Source: Elusimicrobiota bacterium (GTDB lineage: Bacteria; CAYTYR01; UBA6262). Taken from it: 38,044 bases of DNA. The stretch covers positions 1 through 38,044 of the forward strand of contig PMCA01000029.1 in NCBI GenBank assembly GCA_003153935.1, written 5' to 3'. Below, piece by piece: positions 1 through 10,913 of this stretch (its first letter is position 1; every line of letters starts with the position of its first letter). The translations under genes and the position numbers were made by a program. The notes beneath the pieces are model-generated. The model was not told the origin of the DNA, did not search any database, and was given only the letters and a program-made list of their open reading frames with translations.

Positions 1-141
1 GCGGTGTACGGCGGGAAGTTCTAGCCCGCAGGTTCCGCGAATTGATATTGCTCAAGACGTGGCCGCGCTCGCGAGGGCGCAGCCGCTCTTATACTTGTGG
101 CTGGCATTTATCGGGCGGCCCGATAGCTTGATTGCTGGTTT
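1..141. other. GC-rich leader upstream of ribBA, no recognised gene
   Basis: No product is recognised in any frame here. One forward frame is open from base 2 to a TGA at 143-145, overlapping the ribBA start, but its translation is rich in Leu, Ala and Arg and matches no family I know, including riboflavin synthase, which often lies here. The stretch is rich in short inverted repeats: 11-15 with 25-29, and a perfect 7-bp stem with a 3-nt loop at 109-125. It is either the tail of an unrecognised gene or a structured mRNA leader. Confidence 0.3.
109..125 (+). promoter_or_regulatory. Perfect hairpin 16 nt before the ribBA start codon
   Basis: Bases TATCGGG (109-115) pair with CCCGATA (119-125) around a CGG triloop. 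No T-run follows, so it is not an intrinsic terminator. It ends 16 nt before the ATG, and no good Shine-Dalgarno sequence lies between, so it could affect ribosome access to ribBA. The regulatory role is inference only. Confidence 0.3.
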
Positions 142-1350
142 ATGACGCAACGGTTCAATTCCATCGAATCCGTGGTTGCCGATCTGCAGCGGGGCAGAAT
201 GGTGATCGTGGTGGACGATGCCGACCGGGAGAACGAAGGCGACCTGATCATGGCCGCTGATAAAGTAACGCCGCAGGCCATTAATTTCATGGCCAAATAC
301 GGCCGCGGACTGATCTGCCTGCCGATCGTCAGCAAAAGGCTGGAAGAGTTGGAGATCGCGCAGATGGTGCCGGAACCGGGTGATAGCCTGAAAACGGCTT
401 TCACCATATCCGTTGACGGGAAGAAGGGCGTGACCACAGGCATATCCGCGCAGGACCGCGCCAATACGATTAAAACCATTCTCGATCCCAAAAGCAAACC
501 GGAGGACCTGGTGAGGCCGGGACATATTTTCCCGCTCCGTTATAAAGAAGGCGGAGTGCTGGTACGCGCCGGGCATACCGAGGCTTCGGTGGACCTGGCC
601 AAAATGGCCGGCTGCTATCCGGCGGGGATCATCTGCGAGATAATGCATGAAGACGGCACCATGGCCAGAGTGCCGGAGTTGAGAAGGTTTTGTCTAAAGC
701 ATCATTTGAAATTCATAACCATCGCGGACCTGATCAAGTACCGGTTGGATACCGAGAAGCTGGTGAATCGCGTTGTTACCACCGACCTGCCTACCCAGTT
801 CGGATGTTTCCGCACCATAGCCTATGAAACATCACCAAATAAAGATTATCATCTGGCTCTGGTTATGGGAGATGTAGCGGGGCGCAAGAACGTCCTGGTG
901 CGCGTGCATTCGTCCTGCCTGACCGGGGATGTTTTCCATTCGCGCCGCTGTGACTGCGGCGAGCAGCTGCTCAAGGCAATGGAATTAATTGCCAAAAAAG
1001 GTCGAGGTGTGCTATTATACATGAACCAGGAAGGGAGGGGAATAGGACTAATCAATAAGTTGCGCGCCTATGAACTACAGGACCAGGGTTTGGATACGGT
1101 GGAGGCCAATGTGGCTTTAGGATTCAAACCAGATCTCAGGGATTACGGTATCGGCGCGCAGATCTTAGCGGACTTAGGCTTAACCTCGATTGAACTTCTA
1201 ACCAATAACCCTCGCAAGATAGTTGGAATCGCAGGATACGGTTTAAAAGTTGTCAAACGGGTTCCCCTGGAAGTAAAACCAAGCCCATGCAACATCAAAT
1301 ATCTTAAGACCAAGCGCCAGAAAATGGGTCATATACTCGAGATGGTATAA
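142..1350 (+). CDS. ribBA: Bifunctional DHBP synthase / GTP cyclohydrolase II (RibBA)
   Basis: Catalyses two entry steps of riboflavin synthesis: ribulose-5-phosphate to 3,4-dihydroxy-2-butanone 4-phosphate, and GTP ring opening. The N-terminal half (about 1-200) carries the RibB signature [10 protein letters not shown] at 25-34 and [14 protein letters not shown] near 144-157. The C-terminal half is GTP cyclohydrolase II, with zinc cysteines C259, C270 and C272 in [18 protein letters not shown], then NQEGRGIGL and the YGIGAQIL and LLTNNPRK motifs. The 402 aa length is normal for the fusion and both active sites look intact. The ATG at 142 leaves the usual short N-terminus before the RibB motif, although its ribosome-binding site is poor. 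ribH follows 11 nt downstream, so the two are probably co-transcribed. Confidence 0.97.
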   Translation: MTQRFNSIESVVADLQRGRMVIVVDDADRENEGDLIMAADKVTPQAINFMAKYGRGLICLPIVSKRLEELEIAQMVPEPGDSLKTAFTISVDGKKGVTTGISAQDRANTIKTILDPKSKPEDLVRPGHIFPLRYKEGGVLVRAGHTEASVDLAKMAGCYPAGIICEIMHEDGTMARVPELRRFCLKHHLKFITIADLIKYRLDTEKLVNRVVTTDLPTQFGCFRTIAYETSPNKDYHLALVMGDVAGRKNVLVRVHSSCLTGDVFHSRRCDCGEQLLKAMELIAKKGRGVLLYMNQEGRGIGLINKLRAYELQDQGLDTVEANVALGFKPDLRDYGIGAQILADLGLTSIELLTNNPRKIVGIAGYGLKVVKRVPLEVKPSPCNIKYLKTKRQKMGHILEMV

Positions 1351-1361
1351 AGGAGGAGAAA

Positions 1362-1829
1362 ATGAGTAAAACATATGCAGGCAAGTTACTAGCTAAAGGA
1401 TTAAAGTTCGCCATAGTGGTATCACGGTTCAACGAATTCATCAGCGCCAAGCTGCTGGACGGCGCCCTGGACGCGCTGACGCGCCATGACGCTTCAGAGG
1501 ACAATATTGAGATAGTCTGGGTCCCGGGTGCTTTTGAGATCCCATACGCTGCCAGCAAATTGGCCCAAAGCGACAAATATGACGCGGTGATCTGCCTGGG
1601 CGCGCTGATCCGCGGCGATACACCGCATTTTGATTACATCGCCTCTGAAGTGACCAAGGGCATCGCCCAAACTGGGATGAAGACCGGAGTTCCCACTATC
1701 TACGGCGTGATCACCACCGATACGCTGGAGCAGGCTATCGAACGCGCGGGCAGCAAAGCGGGCAATAAGGGAGCCGACGCCGCCAATTCGGCTATCGAAA
1801 TGGCAAATTTGTTTAAACAAATAAAGTAA
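1362..1829 (+). CDS. ribH: 6,7-dimethyl-8-ribityllumazine synthase (RibH)
   Basis: Condenses 5-amino-6-ribitylamino-uracil with the RibB product to form lumazine, the penultimate step of riboflavin synthesis. The 155 aa protein has the full family pattern: [16 protein letters not shown] near the N-terminus, WVPGAFEIP around 53-61, [17 protein letters not shown] with the conserved His89, and the C-terminal PTIYGVIT and GNKGADAA segments. An AAGGAGG Shine-Dalgarno sequence sits just before the ATG. It follows ribBA in the standard order; the riboflavin synthase and RibD genes are not in the window. Confidence 0.97.
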   Translation: MSKTYAGKLLAKGLKFAIVVSRFNEFISAKLLDGALDALTRHDASEDNIEIVWVPGAFEIPYAASKLAQSDKYDAVICLGALIRGDTPHFDYIASEVTKGIAQTGMKTGVPTIYGVITTDTLEQAIERAGSKAGNKGADAANSAIEMANLFKQIK

Positions 1830-1830
1830 T

Positions 1831-1914
1831 GTTACGAGTTTCGCGTTTCGAGTTATGAGTTTTGGTATTATTATTACCTTAACTCGTTAACCCGGAACCC
1901 GTTAACTCGCCAAC
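1831..1914. repeat. GAGTT/AACTC nested inverted repeat between ribH and nusB
   Basis: The gap is built from variants of one short word. The left side has GTTACGAGTTT (1831-1841) and GTTATGAGTTTT (1852-1863); the right side has AACTCGTTAAC (1881-1891) and GTTAACTCG (1901-1909). An imperfect hairpin forms between 1852-1867 and 1875-1891, closed by GGTA/TACC around the loop TTATTAT, with the outer copies able to pair around it. No T-run follows, so it is not a classic terminator. It resembles a small dispersed intergenic repeat, but no second copy is evident in this window. Confidence 0.55.
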
Positions 1915-1930
1915 TATTTTAGGAGCCTAC

Positions 1931-4369
<2,439 letters not shown>

Positions 4370-4370
<1 letters not shown>

Positions 4371-5926
4371 TGGAAAAGACCCGGCAAGTATTTTTATCCG
4401 GCGATGAGGCCCTGGCCCAGGGCGCCTATGAAGCGGGCCTGAAGGTGGCCTGCTCTTATCCGGGAACTCCTGCCACCGAAATATTGGAATACCTGGCACA
4501 ATTCCCGGAGGTCGACACGCAGTGGTCGGTTAACGAGAAGGTGGCTTTTGAGGTGGCGCTGGCCAGCGCTATAGCCGGCCTGAGATCGCTTTATTCCTCC
4601 AAGCACGTTGGTTTGAACGTAGCCATGGACCCGCTAATGACCTCCGCTTATACCGGAGTGAATGCAGGTTTCGTAGCCGTTACCGCGGACGATCCCGGAC
4701 TACATTCATCCCAGAACGAGCAGGATAATCGTCTTCTGGCCAAAATAGCCAAGGTGCCTTTATTGGAGCCGGCCAGTCCCCGCGAAGCCTACGAATATAT
4801 CAAGATCGCTTTCCAAATAAGCGAGGATTTCGACATTCCGGTACTAGTGCGTCTTACCACACGCGTGGCCCATACTAAGGAAAATGTGACTCTGGGAACC
4901 AGGACGGAGGTTGACCAAAAGAGTTTCAAGGTCGATATCCAGAAATATGTCATGGTGCCCGGGAACGCGTATAAAAAACACGTAGCGCTGGAGAAGAAAC
5001 TCATACAGCTCCAAGAGTTGTCGGAGCGTTCACCTTTAAACCGCATGGAATTAAATGATCCCGCGCTGGGCATAATCTGCGATAGCGTCGCTTATTTATA
5101 CGCCAAGGAGAATTTCCCGAATGCGTCATACCTGAAATTGGGCTTCACTTATCCTTTCCCGGAAAATAAGATCAGGGAGTTCGCCGGGAAAGTAAGAGAA
5201 CTGGTCGTGATCGAAGAACTCGAACCTTTCATTGAAGAGGAAGTGGCCCGGCTGGGTCTCAAGGCCAAAGCCAAACATCCTTCTTTCCGGGTCGGGGAAT
5301 TAAGGCCCGAATATATACCGGATCTGATAGCACAGAAAGAGAAAACAGACCAGCCCGCGGTAACCAGGCAGCCGGTATTGTGCCCTGGCTGTTCGCACCA
5401 GCCGGTATTCTCCGTGCTTAAAAAGCTGGGCCTGACCGTTACAGGCGACATCGGCTGCTATACCCTGGGAGCGCTGGCGCCTTTATCCAGCCTGCATACC
5501 TGTTTGTGCATGGGCAGCGGGATAACTTTCTTCGAAGGATTCAAAAAAGCTTTAAGCCAGAACGTAGTGGGAGTGATCGGCGACTCAACCTTTGTGCACA
5601 CAGGCATACCGGGATTGATCAACCTGGCTTATAACCGGACCAAAGGCGTGATTATCATACTGGATAATGGAACCACCGCTATGACCGGCAGCCAGAATCA
5701 CCCGGCCACCGGTTTAACTGTTAAGAAAGAACCCACCAGGAAGCTCAGCCTGGAAAGTATTTGCGCCAGCTGCGGCGCCGATAATGTTGACGTGATCAGC
5801 TCTTATAAGGTAAAAGAACTGGAAGAACTGGTAGCCAAAAGACTGGCCGAAGACGCTCTGACGGTAATCATCACGCGAGCCACCTGCCAGATAGTATTGA
5901 AAAGGGAAAAGAGGACCAATGGCTGA
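4370..5926 (+). CDS. iorA: Indolepyruvate:ferredoxin oxidoreductase alpha subunit, ferredoxin domain absent
   Basis: Thiamine-diphosphate subunit of the enzyme that oxidatively decarboxylates arylpyruvates to aryl-acetyl-CoA while reducing ferredoxin. The N-terminus has GDEALAQGAYEAG and CSYPGTPATEI. The TPP domain has LCPGCSH (337-343), GDIGCYTLG (359-367) and the cofactor motif from GDSTF (404) to DNGTT (432). At 518 aa it is shorter than the usual 600-650 aa: it stops after the ITRATC segment, where family members normally continue into a C-terminal 2x[4Fe-4S] ferredoxin domain. No cysteine-rich ferredoxin sequence follows before iorB, which starts 8 nt inside this gene. The substrate (indole-, phenyl- or hydroxyphenylpyruvate) cannot be told from sequence. 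Confidence 0.9.
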
Positions 5927-6410
5927 CCAAGAGACCATAAATATATTATTCTGCGGCACGGGTGGACAGGGCATATTAACCGCCGCGGAGATCTGCGGCT
6001 GGGCGGCCATGCTGGACGGCTATCACGTAAAGAAATCGGAGGTCCACGGTATGGCGCAAAGAGGCGGATCAGTGGAATCACACCTGCGTTTCGGGACCGC
6101 CGTATATTCTCCATTGATCCCCAAGGGAGAAGTTGATTACCTTGTAGCTTTTGAGACCGGGGAGAACTCCCGACTGAAAAATTTCTTAAAACCCGGCGGC
6201 CAGGAGATGTTTAACGAGCTGGAAAAAGCGGTAAACAAAATTGAAGATAAGCGCTATATTAATACTTATATTATTGGCTTGCTCTCCGCTAAATTAAAGA
6301 TAAATGAAGCCAGCTGGTTGCAGGCGATCGAGCTGGTGTTCCATAATAAACACGCCGAGGAAAATAAAAAAATATTCTTATTTGCAAGGAAACAGGGGGG
6401 AGAACTATGA
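5919..6410 (+). CDS. iorB: Indolepyruvate oxidoreductase beta (gamma-domain) subunit
   Basis: Partner subunit of IorA, a pyruvate/ketoisovalerate oxidoreductase gamma domain that helps bind CoA and complete the active enzyme. The glycine-rich start CGTGGQGIL (12-20) and the block SEVHGMAQRGGSVESH (about 40-55) are diagnostic. At 163 aa it is somewhat shorter than the usual 180-200 aa; the reduction is in the C-terminal half. It overlaps iorA by 8 nt and the next ligase gene by 4 nt (ATGA), so the three are probably translated together. Confidence 0.9.
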   Translation: MADQETINILFCGTGGQGILTAAEICGWAAMLDGYHVKKSEVHGMAQRGGSVESHLRFGTAVYSPLIPKGEVDYLVAFETGENSRLKNFLKPGGQEMFNELEKAVNKIEDKRYINTYIIGLLSAKLKINEASWLQAIELVFHNKHAEENKKIFLFARKQGGEL

Positions 6411-7708
6411 TTTGGAACGAGAAGATGGAATGCATGCAGCCGCAGGACCTGAAGAATATCCAGTCGGAACGACTGGGAGAAAGAGTGCGCTACATCTATA
6501 AGAACAGCCCTGTCTATAAAGAGAAGCTATCCAAAGCCGGAGTGGACCCGGACAGCGTTAAATCCATTGAAGACCTGAAAAAATTGCCGTTTACCATCAA
6601 GGAAGACCTGCGGGACAATTATCCTTTCGGACTGTTTTCACAGCCGTTAAATAAAATTTCCGAGATCCATGTTTCCAGCGGTACCACCGGCAATCCTACC
6701 GTAGTCGGTTATTCAGCCGACGACTTGAAACTTTGGGGAGAAGTAATGGCGCGGGTGCTGGCCTGCGCGGGCGCGGAACCAGGAGATATTCTGCAGAATG
6801 CCTACGGCTACGGATTGTTCACCGGCGGCCTGGGTTTTCATTATGGGGCCCTGACCATGGGGTTGACCGTTATCCCCACCTCCAGCGGACAGACTAAAAG
6901 ACAATTAAAGATCATGAACGATTTCAAACCCCGGATACTGGGGTGTACTCCCAGCTATGCGCTCTATATGGCAGAAGAGGCCAGGGAGATGGGCCTGAAT
7001 CCACGGGATTCCAGCTGGAAGATCGGCATTTTCGGCGCCGAACCATGGAGCGAAGCCATGCGCAAGGAAATAGAAGGGACCTGGAACATGTCCGCTACCG
7101 ATGTTTACGGGCTATCAGAAATTATCGGGCCGGGCGTAGCCCAGGAGTGCCCGCACAAGAATGGCCTGCACATCTTCTCGGATGTGTTCTATCCCGAGAT
7201 CATCGATACGCAGACCGGGCAGGCAGCGAAGCCTGGCCAGCCGGGAGAACTGGTCATTACCACTCTGACCAAGCAGGGAATCCCATTACTGCGCTACAAG
7301 ACCAGGGATATTGTCAGCATTAACTACGAGCGGTGTTGCTGCGGACGCACCTCCCCCCGGATCAGCAAGATCCAGGGGCGGACGGACGATATGATCATCG
7401 TGCGCGGCATCAATGTGTTCCCGTCTCAGATCGAGCACGTGTTATTGGGCATCGAGGGAACCCAGCCGCATTACCAGTTGATCGTGGACCGCAAGATCGG
7501 CGAACTGGACGAACTGGAAGTCATGGTGGAAGTGGAAGAGAAGTTCTTCTCCGACGAGATCAAGCAACTGCACGCTTTTGAAGAGAAGATCAGGAGAGAA
7601 ATAGAATCCACGCTGGGCGTGTCGGCTCGCGTCAAACTGGTGGAACCGAAAACTATCCAGCGCAGTGAAGGCAAGGCCAAGAGAGTTATCGATAAAAGGA
7701 CTATTTAA
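6407..7708 (+). CDS. paaK: Phenylacetate-CoA ligase family protein (copy 1)
   Basis: AMP-forming ligase joining an aryl acid, typically phenylacetate, to CoA. The 433 aa length is normal. The adenylate-forming signature SSGTTGNPT is at 90-98. Family blocks YGYGLFTGGLGFHYGA, GAEPWSE, DVYGLSEIIGPG and the C-terminal GRTDDMIIVRG and EGKAKRV follow. It overlaps iorB by 4 nt, linking the ligase to arylpyruvate metabolism: it could activate arylacetates for reductive carboxylation by IorAB, or release arylacetate from the CoA ester. It resembles the second copy at 8152-9462 throughout, consistent with duplication. Exact substrate unknown. Confidence 0.92.
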   Translation: MIWNEKMECMQPQDLKNIQSERLGERVRYIYKNSPVYKEKLSKAGVDPDSVKSIEDLKKLPFTIKEDLRDNYPFGLFSQPLNKISEIHVSSGTTGNPTVVGYSADDLKLWGEVMARVLACAGAEPGDILQNAYGYGLFTGGLGFHYGALTMGLTVIPTSSGQTKRQLKIMNDFKPRILGCTPSYALYMAEEAREMGLNPRDSSWKIGIFGAEPWSEAMRKEIEGTWNMSATDVYGLSEIIGPGVAQECPHKNGLHIFSDVFYPEIIDTQTGQAAKPGQPGELVITTLTKQGIPLLRYKTRDIVSINYERCCCGRTSPRISKIQGRTDDMIIVRGINVFPSQIEHVLLGIEGTQPHYQLIVDRKIGELDELEVMVEVEEKFFSDEIKQLHAFEEKIRREIESTLGVSARVKLVEPKTIQRSEGKAKRVIDKRTI

Positions 7709-7719
7709 AGGGGGGTACC

Positions 7720-8151
7720 ATGAAGATAAGCCAGATCTCCATATTTTTAGAGAACAGAAAAGGACGCTTGTACGAAGTATGCTCGGTCCTGGGGGCCAAT
7801 AAGATCAACATCCGCGCCTTAACCATCGCCGAGACGGAAGAGTTCGGCATTTTAAGGATCGTAGTGGACAAAGCGCAGGAAGCGGTCAAAGTACTTAAAG
7901 ACAACGGGTTCATTGCTCATCTAACTGATATCGTCGCCGTGGAAGTAAGCGATGAACCAGGTGGGTTGGCCAAGCTCCTGAAAACATTGAATGATAATGA
8001 TATCAATGTAGAGTATATGTACGGTTTTGTCGAGAAGGCCACCGATAAGGCGTTAATGGTTTTTCGTTTTGACGACCCTGATAAAGCCATCGCTACTCTC
8101 AGCCAGAATGGCATCAGAATAATCAGCGTTAAAGATATAGAAGGGTTATAA
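7720..8151 (+). CDS. Tandem ACT-domain protein (copy 1)
   Basis: Small (143 aa) protein made almost entirely of two ACT domains, folds that bind amino acids for regulation. The first spans about 1-66 (ISIFLENRKGRLYEVCSVL, then INIRALTIAE) and the second about 70-140 (VEVSDEPGGLAKLLKTL, then INVEYMYGF). No catalytic domain is attached. It sits 11 nt after one paaK-like gene and directly abuts the next, with GGGGGG-type Shine-Dalgarno upstream. The natural inference is that it senses an aromatic amino acid and modulates the adjacent ligase; this is not shown by sequence. Confidence 0.88.
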   Translation: MKISQISIFLENRKGRLYEVCSVLGANKINIRALTIAETEEFGILRIVVDKAQEAVKVLKDNGFIAHLTDIVAVEVSDEPGGLAKLLKTLNDNDINVEYMYGFVEKATDKALMVFRFDDPDKAIATLSQNGIRIISVKDIEGL

Positions 8152-9462
8152 ATGGAAGTCCGTTTTTGGAATAAGGAGATAGAAACCCTGGACCGTCCTG
8201 CGCTGGAGCAACTGCAATTAAAACGCCTGCGGGAAACGGTGGGTTATGCCCTGCAAACCCATTTCTACAAGAATCGCCTGGCCAAGACCGGTATCACCTC
8301 GCCTGAAGACATAAAAACACTGGCCGACCTGAAAAAGATCCCATATACCACCAAAGACGATATGAGGGAGAGCTATCCCCGCGGACTGCTGGCGGTCAGC
8401 AGCGATGAAGTGGTGCGCATCCACACCTCCAGCGGGACCACCGGATTGCCCACGGTCATATATTACACCAGGGAAGACCTGGATAACTGGACCGAGAACC
8501 TGGCCAGGTGTATCATCGCCACCGGCGCGGGGCGGGCGGATGTATTCCAGAACATGATGTCCTACGGTATGTTCACCGGCGGACTGGGACTGCATTACGG
8601 CGCGGAAAAGGTGGGTATGACCGTGATCCCGATCGGCGGCGGCAACACCAAGCGCCAGATACAGTTAATGAAAGATTTCGGCACCACTGTCCTGCATATT
8701 ACCCCCAGTTATCTTCTGCATATTCATGACAAACTGGCCGAAGTGGAAGTTAAACTCAGCGACCTGGCGCTAAAGAGGGCTTTTATCGGCGCCGAACCGC
8801 ACTCGGAAAATACGCGTAAGAAGATAGAAGACCTGTTCCATATAGATGCCTACAATTCTTATGGTTTAAGCGAGATGAACGGTCCCGGGGTGGCTTTTGA
8901 ATGCGAATATAAGAACGGCATGCATACCTGGGAAGACGGTTATATTATGGAGATCATCGATCCTAAAACCGGCGCTGTTCTTTCCGAAGAAATGGAAGGT
9001 GAGATAGTTTTCACTAATTTAATAAGGCGCGCCACGCCGCTGCTGCGCTACCGAACCCGGGACCTGGGTTATATTATTAAAGGCGCTTGCCCATGCGGGC
9101 GGACCCACCGGCGTCTTTCCCGCATCACCGGGCGTACCGACGATATGCTGATCGTTAACGGGGTCAACGTCTTTCCTTCCCAGATCGAGGAAGTGATCAT
9201 GCGCATCCCACAGGTCGGGACCAACTACCAGATTCACCTGGAAAAAGACGGTGCCCTCGACAAATTGATCATTAAAGTGGAAATATATTCCAAGCTGTTC
9301 CATGGCGAAATGTCGGAACTGGATAACCTTAAACGGAAGATCAAAGAGGACCTGCGGGCGTCTATAATCATCAATCCCCAGGTGGAATTGCACGAACCGG
9401 GCAGCTTGCCGGTTTTCGAGGGCAAAGCCAAGCGGGTAGTGGATAACCGTCCCAAATTTTAG
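8152..9462 (+). CDS. paaK: Phenylacetate-CoA ligase family protein (copy 2)
   Basis: Second AMP-forming aryl-CoA ligase, 436 aa. The signature SSGTTGLPT is at 93-101, with YGMFTGGLGLHYGAEK, GAEPHSE, SYGLSEMNGPG and GRTDDMLIVNGVNVFPSQ downstream. Blocks line up with copy 1 along the whole length with many substitutions, so this looks like an old duplication with likely different substrate preference. Its ATG follows the stop of the preceding ACT gene without a gap, which implies translational coupling. Confidence 0.92.
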   Translation: MEVRFWNKEIETLDRPALEQLQLKRLRETVGYALQTHFYKNRLAKTGITSPEDIKTLADLKKIPYTTKDDMRESYPRGLLAVSSDEVVRIHTSSGTTGLPTVIYYTREDLDNWTENLARCIIATGAGRADVFQNMMSYGMFTGGLGLHYGAEKVGMTVIPIGGGNTKRQIQLMKDFGTTVLHITPSYLLHIHDKLAEVEVKLSDLALKRAFIGAEPHSENTRKKIEDLFHIDAYNSYGLSEMNGPGVAFECEYKNGMHTWEDGYIMEIIDPKTGAVLSEEMEGEIVFTNLIRRATPLLRYRTRDLGYIIKGACPCGRTHRRLSRITGRTDDMLIVNGVNVFPSQIEEVIMRIPQVGTNYQIHLEKDGALDKLIIKVEIYSKLFHGEMSELDNLKRKIKEDLRASIIINPQVELHEPGSLPVFEGKAKRVVDNRPKF

Positions 9463-9484
9463 TGGCAGAAAAAAGGAGCTGTAT

Positions 9485-9910
9485 ATGCCCAAAGAACTGA
9501 GCGTCTTCCTCGAGAATAAACCCGGCCGGCTTGGATCGGTAGCCGGAATATTGGCGGAAAGCGAGATCAATGTCAGGACTATGACCCTACAGGACCGCGG
9601 CGAGTTCGGTTTGATGAAATTGATCGTGGATAAACCGGAAATAGCCGACCTGGCCCTGAAGGATAATGGCTTTGCTTCGGCGCTCAAGGATATCCTGGCG
9701 ATACTGCTGGTGGATAAACCCGGGAGCTTTAACAAGCTGGCGGCGGCCTGCGATAAGCATAATATAAACATCATCGACGCTTACGGATTTGTGATCGAAT
9801 CCAACAAACAGGCGGTCTTCTGTGTGGAAGTCAGCGAGCCGGACCGGATCAAGAAACTGCTGCAGCAGGAAGGATTTACCCTGCTGGAAGAGGAATTATA
9901 TGAGTTTTAG
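9485..9910 (+). CDS. Tandem ACT-domain protein (copy 2)
   Basis: A 141 aa protein of two ACT domains, parallel to copy 1: LSVFLENKPGRLGSVAGIL with INVRTMTLQD, then LLVDKPGSFNKLAAAC with INIIDAYGFV. It carries no enzyme domain. AAAGGAG lies upstream of the ATG. Its position after the second ligase repeats the ligase-ACT order seen just upstream, so a ligase-ACT pair probably duplicated as a unit. Ligand unknown; an aromatic amino acid is the contextual guess. Confidence 0.88.
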   Translation: MPKELSVFLENKPGRLGSVAGILAESEINVRTMTLQDRGEFGLMKLIVDKPEIADLALKDNGFASALKDILAILLVDKPGSFNKLAAACDKHNINIIDAYGFVIESNKQAVFCVEVSEPDRIKKLLQQEGFTLLEEELYEF

Positions 9911-9919
9911 GAGGACAAA

Positions 9920-10162
9920 ATGTTTGATGAAACTCCCCAGGTCAAATGGTACTGGAAAACTTATACGCTGATCGTAGCTGTACTGTCGGTAGGCCCGCTG
10001 GCCTTACCTTTACTCTGGTTTAATCCCCGTTTTTCCCTGAAGAACAAGTGGATATGGACAGGTATAGTGCTCGTTGTTTCCTACGTGGCCATTAAAATTG
10101 CCGCCACCACCCTAAAACCGCTACTGCAAACTTACCAGGATTTGATGAAAGAACTTAATTAA
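9920..10162 (+). CDS. Small two-helix membrane protein
   Basis: I do not recognise this 80 aa protein. It has two hydrophobic segments, about 16-34 and 45-63, separated by a short charged loop (NPRFSLKNK), and a polar C-terminus. AGGAGG precedes the ATG and the gene starts 9 nt after the ACT gene, so it is likely the last gene of the iorAB-paaK operon. An intrinsic terminator follows about 80 nt downstream. A membrane partner or helper role is only a guess. Confidence 0.65.
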   Translation: MFDETPQVKWYWKTYTLIVAVLSVGPLALPLLWFNPRFSLKNKWIWTGIVLVVSYVAIKIAATTLKPLLQTYQDLMKELN

Positions 10163-10167
10163 ATTAC

Positions 10168-10196
10168 TTGCTTTCCCGGCGTTTTTGTAGTATAAG
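10168..10196 (+). promoter_or_regulatory. Possible sigma70-type promoter
   Basis: TTGCTT (10168-10173) and TATAAG (10191-10196) are separated by 17 nt, a fair match to -35/-10 elements. A transcript from here would meet the terminator at 10243-10272 before reaching the HEAT-repeat gene. It may be chance, or a promoter whose output is limited by that terminator. Confidence 0.3.
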
Positions 10197-10242
10197 TACT
10201 TAACTGAATATTGTATTTTACCCTGATTGTGATTGGATAACC

Positions 10243-10272
10243 AAAGCAGTGGAATGTCACTGCTTTTTTTTA
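10243..10272 (+). terminator. Intrinsic terminator
   Basis: AAAGCAGTG (10243-10251) pairs perfectly with CACTGCTTT (10258-10266) around a 6-nt loop, and the right arm runs into a T-tract (eight consecutive Ts at 10264-10271). It is a strong rho-independent terminator for the operon ending at 10162. It also lies only 24 nt before the start codon of the next gene. Confidence 0.88.
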
Positions 10273-10295
10273 TTTTAGGAAGGAGCTTAAGTGTT

Positions 10296-10913
10296 ATGCT
10301 GAAATCGGGACGAAAAAGATTCGCGATCCTGTTATTAATACTGGCGTTTCTGCCAACGTTAAGACTTAACGCACCTGCTGAAGATACGGCGAAGGCCGAG
10401 GTCAACATGGATGAAGCCATCGCTAATTTGCGCAGCGAAGACTATTACCAGCAACTGGAAGCTGAACACAACCTGGTCAAGATCGGCGAAAAAGCGTTAC
10501 CGCCCTTAATAGAACTGCTGGATGATCAGGATCCCCGGGTAAAGACACTGGCCGCTGAGACTCTGGGCAAGATCGGCGATGTCAAAGCTTTAAGGCCGCT
10601 CGTATCCTACCTGGATGATCAAGACGTGACTATGCGGGTTTACGTGGTGAACGCCCTGGGCTGTATTAAATCAGCCAGCGCGGTAAAACCACTGATAAAA
10701 TGTTTGCAGGATGAAAATTGGGAAGTTCGTAAAAGCGCCGCCGAGGTTTTGGGCGGTATCGGGGACAGCCAAGCTATCAAGCCGCTGATAGCGGCCCTGG
10801 AGGATGAGAATGCGGGGGTAAGAGAAAACGCGGCAGTGGCCTTGCGCTTCATAACCAGCCAGGATTTCGGCCAGGATCATATTAAATGGCAACAATGGTC
10901 TTACGGCAAATGA
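10296..10913 (+). CDS. Exported HEAT-repeat (PBS-lyase-like) protein
   Basis: The 205 aa protein has a basic start and hydrophobic signal-like segment (FAILLLILAFLP), then about four tandem 31-residue HEAT-like repeats with patterns such as LIELLDDQDPRVKTLAAETL, LVSYLDDQD and PLIAALEDEN. Such repeats form alpha-solenoids for protein binding; no enzyme function is implied. I chose ATG 10296 because AGGAAGGAG lies 11 nt upstream, while the longer in-frame start at 10233 would put the terminator hairpin inside the coding region. The last 32 nt overlap the convergent LysE-type gene. Confidence 0.8.
   Translation: MLKSGRKRFAILLLILAFLPTLRLNAPAEDTAKAEVNMDEAIANLRSEDYYQQLEAEHNLVKIGEKALPPLIELLDDQDPRVKTLAAETLGKIGDVKALRPLVSYLDDQDVTMRVYVVNALGCIKSASAVKPLIKCLQDENWEVRKSAAEVLGGIGDSQAIKPLIAALEDENAGVRENAAVALRFITSQDFGQDHIKWQQWSYGK

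Noticed and set aside
1-60. Possible FMN riboswitch fragment (CGGCGGG...GCCCGC resembles part of one stem)
   Set aside because: The other conserved riboswitch segments are absent in the following bases, so the likeness is probably due to a GC-rich stem.
52-648. Long minus-strand open frame opposite ribBA
   Set aside because: It is antisense to a well-conserved gene, has no family pattern and no ribosome site.
10233-10295. Longer N-terminus for the HEAT-repeat protein
   Set aside because: It would run through the intrinsic terminator hairpin; ATG 10296 has a better ribosome site and gives a normal signal peptide.
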